From Pelosinus fermentans (GTDB lineage Bacteria > Bacillota > Negativicutes > DSM-13327): a stretch of DNA of 37,108 bases. The notes below the pieces were generated by a model, which ran no database searches, had not been told where the DNA came from, and saw only the letters and a program-made list of their open reading frames with translations. The stretch lies in the NCBI GenBank assembly GCA_002434245.1, contig DJJR01000009.1, positions 1 through 37,108 of the forward strand, given 5' to 3'. Each line of letters begins with the position of its first letter. Positions within the stretch are counted from its first letter, which is position 1. Below are positions 23,900-32,975 of this stretch, piece after piece. A program made the position numbers and the translations under genes.

Positions 23900-25804
23900 T
23901 TATTTATGATTCTCAATTTCTTCAGCCAGCTCGTTTAGATAGGTCCAGCGGTCAAACAAGTCTGCTAATTTTTTTTCTAGCTGCTGCTGAAGCTCTGTCA
24001 ATTCTTGCAGCAGGGTGAAATTACTGCCTGAAGTATTGATGCGATTGCTGACAATCTGAATTTCCTTTTCCACACTCGCAATTACATCATCGATTTCTTC
24101 ATACTCTTTTTGCTCTTTAAACGTAAACTTTCGTGAACGCTCTTTTGGTCTCTCACTTTGGGGCTGCTCACTGCTCGTCTCTTTTCCCTGATTCTGCTTT
24201 TCCTCATCATATGCCAAGGCACTTTGGTAATCCGAATAACCGCCTACATATTGCCGAATAGTTCCATCCTTTTCAAAAGCAAAAACTTTTTCTACAACTC
24301 GATCCAAGAAATATCGATCATGAGAAACGGCGATGACTGCACCAGGAAAATCATCCAAATAATCTTCTAATATGGTCAGCGTCTGAATATCCAAATCATT
24401 GGTAGGCTCATCTAATAACAATACATTGGGTGATCCCATTAAAATACGGAGCAAGTACAAGCGGCGTTTCTCCCCACCAGACAATTTACGAATGGGTGTC
24501 CACTGCATCTCCGGGGAAAAGAGGAACCTCTCTAGCATCTGAGAAGCTGTAATAACACCACCATCGGCAGAAGGTATGAAATTGGCCTCTTCTTTGATAT
24601 ATTCAATCACCCGCAGCTCTTCATCCATGTCCGTATTTTCCTGGGAGAAATAACCGATTTTTACTGTCTGTCCGATTTCGATCACACCACTATCGGGATT
24701 TAATTTTTGCGTTATCAGGTTGAGTAAGGTTGATTTTCCGCTGCCATTAGGTCCTACTATTCCCATCCGATCATTGCGCAGCACAATATAACTAAAGTTC
24801 TGGATGACGGCACGTTCTCCAAAAGCTTTACACACATTGTCTATTTCAATAATCTTCCGACCTAAACGACTGGCACCTGCTGTAATTTCTACTCGATCCT
24901 GGCTTAAATCAACTTTCTCATCTGATAGCTTCTCAAAGCGTTCAATTCGAGCCTTCTGCTTGGTAGTGCGCGCTTTGGCACCTCTTCTCATCCATGCCAA
25001 TTCATTACGCAGTAAATTTTGACGTTTATTTTCACTTGCCTCTTGATCGGCTTCCCGCTGCATTTTCAGCTCAAGGAACAGACTGTAATTTCCCGTGTAA
25101 CTATATAAACTGCCCTTATCTAGTTCAATGATACGATTCACTACACGATCTAAAAAATAACGGTCATGAGTAATCATCAGCAATGCGCCTTTGCGTTTAT
25201 GCAGATACTCCTCCAACCAAGCTACCGTATCATTGTCAATATGATTGGTAGGCTCATCTAAAATTAACAGATCCGCCGGATGAATCAGAGCACTTGCCAA
25301 AGCGATGCGTTTACGCTGCCCACCGGATAAAGTGCCTACCTTTGCTGTAAAATCGGTTATACCTAACTGTGCTAAAATGATTTTGGCTTCACTCTCAAGC
25401 TGCCAGCCATTCATACCATCCATTTGCTGACTAAGTGCAATAAGCTGTTTTTGTAAATCCTGATCTTTCGGATTATTCTCAGCGGCCAACAGCACCTGTC
25501 CATATTCCCTCAGCAATTTCATGATCGGTGAATATCCCTGAAACACCTGATCCAAAACCGTATCTGAAGGATCAAAAGGAGGGTTCTGGGCTAGATATTG
25601 TACTTCTATGGTGTTGCCAATCATCACTTTCCCATCATCCGCTTCTTCCAATCCAGCGATAACTTTCAAAAAAGTAGACTTCCCTGTGCCATTCACACCA
25701 ATCAAACCAATTTTATCATTTTCATCAATACCAAAAGAAACATTACTAAATAAATGCTTCATGCCATAACTTTTAGATAGCTTTTCAATCGAAACAATAT
25801 TCAT
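23900..25804 (-). CDS. ABC-F family ATPase (Uup/YdiF-like)
   Basis: Soluble twin-ATPase of the ABC-F class, which act on ribosomes (translation rescue, antibiotic protection or assembly) rather than in transport. Domain 1 has Walker A GVNGTGKS (36-43) and signature LSGGQRKR. An arm/linker rich in Arg/Lys (ELAWMRRGAKARTTKQKARI) follows. Domain 2 has GPNGSGKS, LSGGEKRR and LLLDEPTNDLD. A C-terminal coiled coil (about 560-634) resembles the DNA/ribosome-binding tail of Uup. There are no membrane helices. The ATG at 25804 (MNIVSIEKL) is chosen because AGAGG lies 7 nt upstream; the seven-codon extension is not family-like. It is convergent with recQ. Which subfamily (Uup, YfmR, YdiF) cannot be settled by eye. 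Confidence 0.92.
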   Translation of the reverse strand: MNIVSIEKLSKSYGMKHLFSNVSFGIDENDKIGLIGVNGTGKSTFLKVIAGLEEADDGKVMIGNTIEVQYLAQNPPFDPSDTVLDQVFQGYSPIMKLLREYGQVLLAAENNPKDQDLQKQLIALSQQMDGMNGWQLESEAKIILAQLGITDFTAKVGTLSGGQRKRIALASALIHPADLLILDEPTNHIDNDTVAWLEEYLHKRKGALLMITHDRYFLDRVVNRIIELDKGSLYSYTGNYSLFLELKMQREADQEASENKRQNLLRNELAWMRRGAKARTTKQKARIERFEKLSDEKVDLSQDRVEITAGASRLGRKIIEIDNVCKAFGERAVIQNFSYIVLRNDRMGIVGPNGSGKSTLLNLITQKLNPDSGVIEIGQTVKIGYFSQENTDMDEELRVIEYIKEEANFIPSADGGVITASQMLERFLFSPEMQWTPIRKLSGGEKRRLYLLRILMGSPNVLLLDEPTNDLDIQTLTILEDYLDDFPGAVIAVSHDRYFLDRVVEKVFAFEKDGTIRQYVGGYSDYQSALAYDEEKQNQGKETSSEQPQSERPKERSRKFTFKEQKEYEEIDDVIASVEKEIQIVSNRINTSGSNFTLLQELTELQQQLEKKLADLFDRWTYLNELAEEIENHK

Positions 25805-25933
25805 AACGATACCTCTCACCAACAAAATCTTACTATACCTATTATACCTAATGATAGCAAGTATGCAAAATCTAATGGTGAGTTAACTTCTAACTACAGC
25901 TCCTACAAAGCAATACCCTTACATCCTTATATC

Positions 25934-27490
25934 TCAAATCTTGATACCCATGATCTCATCGCGGAAGATACGCTCATCCATCATTTTAAGATTCGGCGAA
26001 ATAATTGGTTTGAAATCCATCAGTGCCAAAATATCGTTATCAATATTTACACCTGGTGCTACTTCTGTCAGCATTACGCCTTCCCCTGTCAGCTCAAATA
26101 CTGCACGTTCGGTAATATACATGACCGATTGTTGCGTTTTTTGTGCGTATATACCACTAAAGGTAATTTGCTCAACATGATCAAGAAACTTCTTAACTTT
26201 CCCCTCATTAACAATTTTCAATTTTCCATCGGCAATATTAACCTTCAGCCCGCCTGCAGTAAAGGAACCACAAAATATTACCCGCTTTGTATTTTGCGTA
26301 ATATTGATGAAACCGCCGCACCCCGCTACGCGGCCCTTAAATTTACTAACATTAATATTTCCATATTGATCGGTTTGTGCTAAACCGAGGAAGGCCAGAT
26401 CCAGACCACCCCCATCATAAAAGTCAAATTGATATGGCTGGTCAAGAATGGCTTCAGCATTCATTGCAGCTCCAAATCCCAAGCCGCCTGCGGGGAGACC
26501 ACCGACAGGACCAGACTCTACCGTAAGCGTCATTGTATCACCAATGCCTTCTTCATTTGCCACCATGGCAATGCCTTCTGGAACACCAATTCCCAGATTT
26601 ACCGCTGCGTTAGGAATAAGTTCAATAGCCCCCCGCCGGGCAATTATTTTACGCTCATCAAGAACCATAGGGGCAATTGCAAAGAGCGGCGCACGAGCCT
26701 CCCCGCAATATGCGGGATTATAGCTGCATGGTTCAGCATAGATCTGTACATGATTATCCGGATTTTCATTTACTACAACATAGTCCACATTAATACCGGG
26801 AACTTTTACATTCATAGGATGCATGCTGCCATTTTCCACAATGCGCTCTACTTGTACGATAACAATACCTCCAGAATTTTTGGCAGCTTGCGCGAGAGAG
26901 ATGAGTTCTAAAGATACTGCCTCATGCTCAATCGTAATATTACCTTTCTTATCCGCACTAGTGCCGCGAAGCAGTGCCACATCAATGGGAAAGGGTTTAT
27001 ACCAAAGCCACTCTTCACCTCCTAACTCAATCACCTCGACCAAATCTTCCTTCGTAACATCATTTATCTTACCGCCTTCCACCCGGGGGTCTACAAAAGT
27101 ATTCAAACCTACCTTCGCAATTACCCCCGGCTTTCGTCCGGCAACATTACGAAACCAATGGGTAAGAGTGCCTTGTGGAAAATTATAGGCTTCAATTTTA
27201 TTTTCCACAGCAAGTTTACCGAGTTTTGGTGCCATATTCCAGTGTCCGCCGATTACTCGTTTCACCAGCCCTTCATATCCAAAGTGATTTGCACCACGAT
27301 CCTTACCATCCCCCTGCCCGGCACAGTACATCAGCGTAAGGTCACTTGGAAGTTTTTCCTTTAGAAATCGTTTTTCAATTGCTCCAGTCAATGCCTCTGG
27401 ATTACCGCAGCCTACAAAGCCGCTTGTTGCAACAGTGGCACCGCTTTTAACCAATTGGGCAGCTTCTTGCGCACTAATGATTTTAGCCAT
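25934..27490 (-). CDS. Acyl-CoA:carboxylate CoA-transferase (propionate CoA-transferase type)
   Basis: Family I CoA-transferase, fused alpha-beta form, that moves CoA between short-chain acyl-CoA and a free acid. The 518 residues match Clostridium propionicum propionate CoA-transferase. The catalytic glutamate is Glu325 in TVESGPVGG (its counterpart is Glu324 in that enzyme), preceded by the oxyanion loop GIGVPEGI (300-307). The N-terminal half has SGATVATSGFVGCGNPEAL. The ATG at 27490 (MAKIISAQ) is chosen for GAGGTG 6 nt upstream. It follows the GntP permease gene by 42 bp and both lie behind a sigma-54 promoter. The likely role is activation of the imported acid (lactate, propionate, butyrate or 3-hydroxybutyrate type) at the cost of acetyl-CoA. 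The exact substrate is not visible. Confidence 0.92.
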   Translation of the reverse strand: MAKIISAQEAAQLVKSGATVATSGFVGCGNPEALTGAIEKRFLKEKLPSDLTLMYCAGQGDGKDRGANHFGYEGLVKRVIGGHWNMAPKLGKLAVENKIEAYNFPQGTLTHWFRNVAGRKPGVIAKVGLNTFVDPRVEGGKINDVTKEDLVEVIELGGEEWLWYKPFPIDVALLRGTSADKKGNITIEHEAVSLELISLAQAAKNSGGIVIVQVERIVENGSMHPMNVKVPGINVDYVVVNENPDNHVQIYAEPCSYNPAYCGEARAPLFAIAPMVLDERKIIARRGAIELIPNAAVNLGIGVPEGIAMVANEEGIGDTMTLTVESGPVGGLPAGGLGFGAAMNAEAILDQPYQFDFYDGGGLDLAFLGLAQTDQYGNINVSKFKGRVAGCGGFINITQNTKRVIFCGSFTAGGLKVNIADGKLKIVNEGKVKKFLDHVEQITFSGIYAQKTQQSVMYITERAVFELTGEGVMLTEVAPGVNIDNDILALMDFKPIISPNLKMMDERIFRDEIMGIKI

Positions 27491-27532
27491 ATCCTTCACC
27501 TCGTTACATGTCTTTCGACACAAATTTTTTTA

Positions 27533-28939
27533 TTAATAGAATCCAGTCATTAAGTGGAAAAACACCACTATAAACGCAACACTTGTTTTCATTAGGGTTA
27601 ATGCAAAAATATCTTTGTATGCTTGTTTATGAGTCAATCCACAGACGACCAGCAACGTAATGATGGCACCATTATGTGGAAGGGTATCCATGCCGCCTGA
27701 CGCCATCGATGCAACTCTATGCAGGATTTCAGGAGACATACCGATGGAATGAGCCCAAGCCAGCCAATCTTTTGACATTAAGTCTAATGCAATAGACATG
27801 CCACCTGATGCGGATCCGGTGACACCCGCGAGAGTAGTAACCGTCACCGCTTCAGATACTAAGGGCGTACCCCCTATTTTTATACTCATTAATGCAGTTG
27901 ATATGGCTTTAAAACCTGGCAATGTTGCAATAACATTACCATAACCTACCTCAGAGGCAGTATTCATGATGGCAAGTAATGAGCCGATAGCCCCGGCATT
28001 CATTGCTTTTGCCAAGCTGCCGCCTTTTGGTATCGATTTGTATCCTAAGCCCATGGCAAGCAAAATGCCGATGACTAAAGCAATAATGAGTGACCAAATG
28101 CTAATGACATTTTTGATGCTGGCTGCTACCATTGGTAATTTCATTGCTTGAAATGGTTCAAGCATTGCCGGATTCCAGGCAAAGAAGTTAATCATCACAA
28201 AATTGATAACAAGAACTGCCAAGAGAGGAATCACCCCAATATACCAAGAAGGCAGTTTTACCTCTGTGCTTATTTGCAGATCAGGCTCATTGATTGTATG
28301 ATTGCCATATCCTTCACCAGCAGCGATAGCCGCTTTATATCGATGGTTTAAATAGAAAAGACCCGAACCGATTAAAATCGTACCTCCAAAAATACCGCAA
28401 ATGGGAGCTGCATAGATTGTTGTACCAAAAAAGCTAGTAGGTATAATATTTTGTATTTGAGGAGTACCGGGAAAAGAATCCATCGTTGCAGTAAATGCAC
28501 CAAGAACAATCGCTGCGGGAATAAGCCGTTTAGGTATATTCGCTTCTCTAAATAGTGCGGCAGCAAAAGGATACACCGCAAATACCACTACAAACATACT
28601 TACACCGCCATAGGTTAAAACCGCTCCAGCTAACGTAACAGCAAGAATGGCTCGTTCACTGCCTAATCCTTTTATAATGGCGTGTGCAATACCTTGAGCC
28701 AGTCCAGTGTCCTCCATAATTTTGCCGAAGATGGCTCCCAGCAAGAATACAGGAAAAAAAGATTTTATATAGGTCACACCTTTTGCCATAAAAAGTTCGG
28801 TATAAGCCGGCATGATTGGCAGACTAGACATACTGGCAGCAAGCAAGGCAAATATCGGAGCAAATATAATAACGGAATACCCACGGTAGGCAAAGCAAAT
28901 TAACAAAATCAGACTTACTATAATACTGATCACTTCCAT
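27533..28939 (-). CDS. GntP-family organic acid permease
   Basis: Secondary transporter of the gluconate:H+ symporter (GntP) family in the cytoplasmic membrane. It has 468 residues and about 12-14 hydrophobic helices. Conserved GntP-type segments include GAVLTYGGVSMFVVVF, ASGGMSIALDL and MASGGMDTLPHNGAIITLL near the end. The ATG at 28939 (MEVISIIV) is chosen: GGGGG lies 9 nt upstream and the hydrophobic protein begins there, whereas a longer frame to 29182 runs through the sigma-54 promoter and upstream sites. It is first in a two-gene operon with the CoA-transferase. Many such permeases next to CoA-transferases carry short-chain or hydroxy acids rather than gluconate; this is inference from context. 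Confidence 0.92.
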   Translation of the reverse strand: MEVISIIVSLILLICFAYRGYSVIIFAPIFALLAASMSSLPIMPAYTELFMAKGVTYIKSFFPVFLLGAIFGKIMEDTGLAQGIAHAIIKGLGSERAILAVTLAGAVLTYGGVSMFVVVFAVYPFAAALFREANIPKRLIPAAIVLGAFTATMDSFPGTPQIQNIIPTSFFGTTIYAAPICGIFGGTILIGSGLFYLNHRYKAAIAAGEGYGNHTINEPDLQISTEVKLPSWYIGVIPLLAVLVINFVMINFFAWNPAMLEPFQAMKLPMVAASIKNVISIWSLIIALVIGILLAMGLGYKSIPKGGSLAKAMNAGAIGSLLAIMNTASEVGYGNVIATLPGFKAISTALMSIKIGGTPLVSEAVTVTTLAGVTGSASGGMSIALDLMSKDWLAWAHSIGMSPEILHRVASMASGGMDTLPHNGAIITLLVVCGLTHKQAYKDIFALTLMKTSVAFIVVFFHLMTGFY

Positions 28940-29028
28940 AATGTTAAACCCCCAATACTTTTTTACTTCTGGTACTGCAGCCAAACCTCCCTTCTTTGTA
29001 TTGATGCCATTTTCACATTTATAATAAG

Positions 29029-29046
29029 TTGCAAGATGTATGCCAA
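29029..29046 (-). promoter_or_regulatory. Sigma-54 (-24/-12) promoter of the permease/CoA-transferase operon
   Basis: On the minus strand TTGGCATACATCTTGCAA contains the invariant GG and GC exactly 10 nt apart and matches TTGGCAC-N4-TTGCW at nearly all positions. It lies about 90 nt upstream of the permease ATG and just downstream of a sigma-54 activator gene. Confidence 0.85.
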
Positions 29047-29080
29047 AGTGAAAATAATAACAAATATAAACAAGTAACAG

Positions 29081-29094
29081 TCTCTGCACAGAGA
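29081..29094. promoter_or_regulatory. 14-bp palindrome between sigma-54 promoter and activator sites
   Basis: TCTCTGCACAGAGA is a perfect palindrome about 35 bp upstream of the -24 box. It may be a further protein site within the regulatory region. Confidence 0.4.
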
Positions 29095-29109
29095 AAGTAG
29101 TATTGATAT

Positions 29110-29148
29110 TGTCTGAAAATACAGACAACTTTGTATGGTTTTCAGACA
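29110..29148. promoter_or_regulatory. Paired upstream activator sites
   Basis: Site 1 (29110-29127) is a perfect inverted repeat TGTCTG-N6-CAGACA. Site 2 (29131-29148) has the same half-site CAGACA and a degenerate partner (TTGTAT), shifted by exactly 21 bp. The pair sits about 65-100 bp upstream of the -24 box, the usual place and phasing for a Fis-type sigma-54 activator, most likely the adjacent one. Confidence 0.65.
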
Positions 29149-29170
29149 CAACAAAACAACTCATGACAAA

Positions 29171-29205
29171 TCCGCTTTGCAATGTTCCATAATAACATCA
29201 GCGGA
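29171..29205 (-). terminator. Hairpin after the sigma-54 activator gene
   Basis: TCCGCT/AGCGGA with inner ATGTT/AACAT around a 7-nt loop, about 50 nt after the activator stop. On the minus strand ATTTGT follows, so it is at best a weak terminator isolating the activator from the operon. Confidence 0.4.
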
Positions 29206-29257
29206 AGTTAGCCATGAGTCAGAAATAGTCTATAGCAGCCAGAAACACGTTGCCCTT

Positions 29258-31003
29258 TTAACATCTTTTCCCAGGAGAATTATACCCGATACCATATTTT
29301 TTTAATTTTTCATAAAAAACAGACCGATTTACGTGCAACAATAGAGCAGCTTTACTTTTATTGCCACCAGTATCCTCCAGGGCTTTTAGAATTGCATTTT
29401 TTTCTGCCTCATATCGTATTTCAACTAATTCAGCTCTAGTTGATTCCTTTTCTATTTGATGGGGTTTCAGTATTTTTCTCATGATAGGGGCTAAATGTTC
29501 TGGTAAAATACAGATTCCTTCTTCCATGATGTTGACAGATCGCTCCAAGATATTCTCCAACTCACGGATGTTGCCTGGCCAAGAATAAGCTTTAAGCACC
29601 TTCATAGCCTCTGGCGCTATACAGTCAACAAAGCGCTCCAATTTCAAACTGATCTTTCTGAGTAAGACCTCACACAATAAAGGAATATCCTCCTTATGAT
29701 CCCTCAGGGGCGGAATCTGGATGGAAACGATGTTCAAACGATAGTACAAGTCTTGCCGGAAATGCCCACTAGCCGTCAACGCTTCCAAGTCTTTATTCGT
29801 GGCAGTAATCACCCGTATATCTAGCTTAATAGTCTTAGTTCCGCCAATTCTTTCAATTTCCCATTCTTGCAGCACCCGCAGTAATTTCACTTGCATACCA
29901 GGGGGCATATCACCAACTTCATCCAAAAACAGCGTGCCTCCATTGGCCAGCTCCATCTTGCCAGGCTTACCACCTTTTCTCGCCCCAGAAAACGCACCTT
30001 CTTCGTAACCAAACAACTCCGATTCCAACAAATTTTCTGGTATTGCCGCACAATTCACTTTAATAAACGGTCCATGGCAGCGAGAACTCCCATTATGAAT
30101 AGCATGTGCAAAGAGCTCCTTGCCTGTGCCGCTTTCTCCCAAAATCAGCACAGTAGAACCGCCTTTAGCCGTTCTTTGGGCAATATGCTTAACTTCTTCA
30201 ATCTTTTTACTTTCCCCAATAATATCTCCAAATGTATACTTACCGCCTAAGGTCTTACGCAATCTTTCCTTATAATATTCAAGTTCATACTGAAGATGGC
30301 TGATTTCATTAGCCAGCCGTTTCAAATCCTTGATATCTTTAAATACCACATGACCCACAGCACAGATAATTTCATCATTTTTTACGATGGGAATGCGGGA
30401 AACAATACAGTTATTGCCATTCATTTTCTGTATTACATTCATTTCCCCTTTTCCATTTTCGATAACCTCGTGCAATTGGGTATTGGGAATCACATCGATT
30501 ACTTTTCTACCTATCACCTCATGGGGCTTTTTATCCAGAACAGCATAATACGCCGGATTCATCATGGTAATAATCCCTTGCTTATCCACCACCACAATCC
30601 CTTCTTCGATGCTTTCCAAAACATATTGCAGCGTACATTTCAGCTTTGTTACTTCTTCCAGCTCGGCAGCGACTTTACTAAGCTCAGTAATTTCCTGAAA
30701 AACTGCAATTGCGCCTATGATTTTTTTTTCTTTCCGTATGGGCGTCCAGTTCGTTAAGACATGAGTCGTGCCAATCTGAAACCGTTGATTAAATTCGGCA
30801 GTACCCGTTTCGATTACCCTTACTAATCGATTATCCGGAAGAATATCATCCACTATGCATCCAATAGCTGCCTTACTTTTAAGGCCAATAATCATTTCTG
30901 CCCACTGATTCATGAAGATTATGATTCCTTTTTGATCAACTACGACGATCCCATTGTTTATTGAATTCAAAGTTGCATGAAAGTCTTCAATCATGAACTG
31001 CAT
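29258..31003 (-). CDS. Sigma-54-dependent activator with two PAS domains
   Basis: Bacterial enhancer-binding protein that opens sigma-54 promoters using ATP. It is 581 residues: PAS 1 (about 7-110), PAS 2 (about 125-228), a coiled linker, an AAA+ domain (about 255-485) and a Fis-type helix-turn-helix (about 540-578, [20 protein letters not shown]). Walker A is GESGTGKE (289-296), Walker B is LFLDEVGD, and the sigma-54 contact loop reads GAFSGA (336-341) with Ser for the usual Thr, a known conservative variant. There is no receiver domain, so input probably comes through the PAS domains (small ligand or redox). The ATG at 31003 is chosen for AGGAG 7 nt upstream. It directly precedes the permease/CoA-transferase operon, its probable target. 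Confidence 0.93.
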   Translation of the reverse strand: MQFMIEDFHATLNSINNGIVVVDQKGIIIFMNQWAEMIIGLKSKAAIGCIVDDILPDNRLVRVIETGTAEFNQRFQIGTTHVLTNWTPIRKEKKIIGAIAVFQEITELSKVAAELEEVTKLKCTLQYVLESIEEGIVVVDKQGIITMMNPAYYAVLDKKPHEVIGRKVIDVIPNTQLHEVIENGKGEMNVIQKMNGNNCIVSRIPIVKNDEIICAVGHVVFKDIKDLKRLANEISHLQYELEYYKERLRKTLGGKYTFGDIIGESKKIEEVKHIAQRTAKGGSTVLILGESGTGKELFAHAIHNGSSRCHGPFIKVNCAAIPENLLESELFGYEEGAFSGARKGGKPGKMELANGGTLFLDEVGDMPPGMQVKLLRVLQEWEIERIGGTKTIKLDIRVITATNKDLEALTASGHFRQDLYYRLNIVSIQIPPLRDHKEDIPLLCEVLLRKISLKLERFVDCIAPEAMKVLKAYSWPGNIRELENILERSVNIMEEGICILPEHLAPIMRKILKPHQIEKESTRAELVEIRYEAEKNAILKALEDTGGNKSKAALLLHVNRSVFYEKLKKYGIGYNSPGKRC

Positions 31004-31242
31004 ATTCACACTCCTCTCACTTTTTTCAATCATCATCACGTTATTTTTGTAATATTATGATAATAATTGAAATTCGCAGGGTTTATTTAACATGCAATGC
31101 ATGCATATGTACGTAATTTTTTTCACAATGAAAGATAATTTTTATCGTTCAGTTACGAGAATAGGTTTGAAACCATTATAGCAAATTAAGTTCCCTTTTT
31201 CTACGCAGTTCATGATTCGATTGATGAAATAAAAAAATATAA

Positions 31243-31281
31243 CCCCCTCTAATCCAATACTATATCTAGGATCAGAGGGGG
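31243..31281 (-). terminator. Intrinsic terminator of the SNF symporter gene
   Basis: CCCCCTCT-A-ATCC pairs with GGAT-C-AGAGGGGG (12 pairs, one mismatch), and TTATATTTTTTTATT follows on the minus strand; it lies about 10 nt after the stop codon. Strong. Confidence 0.9.
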
Positions 31282-31291
31282 CATTCAGCAT

Positions 31292-32662
31292 TTACATTTT
31301 TAGTATCCCAATGGCATTCAGGAAAACTACAATCAGTAATACGGGAGTTACATAACGAATCAGCAAGAAGTATACATTGACCAATCCTGCAATTTTCAAC
31401 TTTCCATGATTGGATAATTCAGCAACTACGTCTTCACGTTTTATCGAATATCCCATTAATAAGGCAATCAACAGTCCGCCCAACGGCATAAAAATATTGG
31501 AAGAAATATAGTCAAATAAATCAAAAAATCCGAGTCCAAAGAAGGTAATATGCCCCAACATACTGGCCTTGTCAACTGACAAGGTCGCTAAAATGCCTAC
31601 TACAAACATAATTACTGCTGTCAGAATCGCTGCTCCTTTTCGCGACATGCCCTTCTCCTCAGATAAATACGCCACAGGCACTTCTACTAATGATAACATG
31701 GCAGTCGTCGCGGCAATAGCCGTTAAAAAGAAAAAGGCAATTAATAATAGGTTGCCAAAGGGCATTTGAGAAAATACCAAAGGAATGGTCATAAAGAGCA
31801 GTCCAGGTCCAGCCGTAGGTTCCATACCAAAAGAAAAGACAGTTGGAAATATCGCTAAACCTGCTAACATAGATACGAGTGTATCAGATAAAGCCACTTT
31901 AACCGCCATACTAAACATATTGTTCTCTTGCGTAAAATAACTGCTGTAGGTCATCATCGTACCCATACCAAGGGATAATTTAAAGAAGGCCAATCCTAAA
32001 GCTGCTAATATAGCTGCAGCTGATAATTGTCCAAAATCAACATGAAATAAAAATTGAATCCCTTCTGCAGCTCCCGGCAAAGTCAAAGCACGAACATCAC
32101 AAATAAGAATCAGAATAAATAATAATGGCATTAATGTCTTGGTAATCTTTTCAATCCCTTTTTTGACACCCATTGTTAAGATACCGGCTACTACGGCTAA
32201 TACAATAAACTGCCATAAAATAGGTGATAAGGGCCCCAGAATCACATCACCAAATTGAGCCTTAGCAACCTCCATAGTAACGCCAACGAAATCTCCAGCG
32301 ATTGCTTTAAATAGATAATAATATACCCATCCAGCTACACAGCTGTAAAAAAACATAATCAGACAAGATGACACAACGCCCATAATCCCAATGTTCTTCC
32401 AAGGAGTACCGGGTTTTAACTCTTCCAAGGCACCTACAGCATTCTTCCTAGTTTTCCGTCCAATGTAAAACTCACTGAGCATGATCGGTAAACCAACAAA
32501 TAAAATACAGCAAAAATAGACTAATAAGAACGCGCCGCCGCCATTTTGTCCTGTTAAATAAGGAAATTTCCAAATATTACCTAATCCTACTGCTGATCCT
32601 AATGTTGCAAAAAACACTGCTAACCCTGAAGAAAATGTTTCTCTTTTTTTAACTACACCCAT
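31292..32662 (-). CDS. SNF-family Na+-dependent amino acid symporter (MhsT/LeuT type)
   Basis: Neurotransmitter:sodium symporter family protein that imports amino acids with sodium. The 456 residues predict about 11 membrane helices, the usual bacterial form. The TM1 signature GSAVGLGNIWKFPYL (about 22-36), which supplies the sodium and substrate contacts at its unwound part, is followed by NGGGAFLLVY. TM6 (about 246-262) carries the matching part of the site, and TM8 reads FFFLTAIAATTAMLSLVEV. GGAG lies 7 nt before the ATG. It is a single gene with its own strong terminator, between the sigma-54 activator and the ABC exporter. The amino acid carried is unknown; LeuT, TnaT and MhsT homologues take hydrophobic ones. 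Confidence 0.93.
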   Translation of the reverse strand: MGVVKKRETFSSGLAVFFATLGSAVGLGNIWKFPYLTGQNGGGAFLLVYFCCILFVGLPIMLSEFYIGRKTRKNAVGALEELKPGTPWKNIGIMGVVSSCLIMFFYSCVAGWVYYYLFKAIAGDFVGVTMEVAKAQFGDVILGPLSPILWQFIVLAVVAGILTMGVKKGIEKITKTLMPLLFILILICDVRALTLPGAAEGIQFLFHVDFGQLSAAAILAALGLAFFKLSLGMGTMMTYSSYFTQENNMFSMAVKVALSDTLVSMLAGLAIFPTVFSFGMEPTAGPGLLFMTIPLVFSQMPFGNLLLIAFFFLTAIAATTAMLSLVEVPVAYLSEEKGMSRKGAAILTAVIMFVVGILATLSVDKASMLGHITFFGLGFFDLFDYISSNIFMPLGGLLIALLMGYSIKREDVVAELSNHGKLKIAGLVNVYFLLIRYVTPVLLIVVFLNAIGILKM

Positions 32663-32896
32663 GACTTCACTCCTATTTTTTATTTGCTCTAATCATTAGT
32701 CCTTTCGTTATGACTGTAAGTTTACAAAACAAGAAAATTTCACACTCTTTTAAGTTATTTTTGTAATATTCACACATTATAAACGACTCTATTGCTAAGT
32801 CTCTTTGTGTAGTTATTTACGAGCATAACAGTATATATAATAACATACATTTTTCATTTTGAAACTTACTTTTGATTTCCAGACTAAATAAAAATA
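32663..32896. other. Intergenic stretch upstream of the SNF symporter gene
   Basis: No gene is seen. A TATAAT on the minus strand (32781-32776) may be the -10 of the symporter gene, with a poor -35. A 17-bp sequence, GTTATTTTTGTAATATT (32754-32770), recurs exactly at 31040-31056 upstream of the sigma-54 activator. The ABC exporter terminator lies at the far end. Confidence 0.4.
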
Positions 32897-32936
32897 GGTT
32901 AACATATTCCTCCTCTTCACAAAGAATATGTTAACC
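32897..32936 (-). terminator. Terminator of the ABC exporter gene
   Basis: A 13-bp perfect stem (GGTTAACATATTC with GAATATGTTAACC), 14-nt loop, followed on the minus strand by TATTTTTATTT. Confidence 0.8.
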
Positions 32937-32975
32937 CCTATGAGCAGCTCACTGCTCTTGTCCTTTCCTACTAAC

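Noticed and set aside
26429..26911. Plus-strand frames opposite the CoA-transferase gene
   Set aside because: Antisense shadows of a well-supported gene; no start signals and no sensible protein.
28940..29182. Upstream extension of the GntP permease frame
   Set aside because: The extension runs through the sigma-54 promoter and activator sites and is not hydrophobic like the family; the ATG at 28939 has a good ribosome site.
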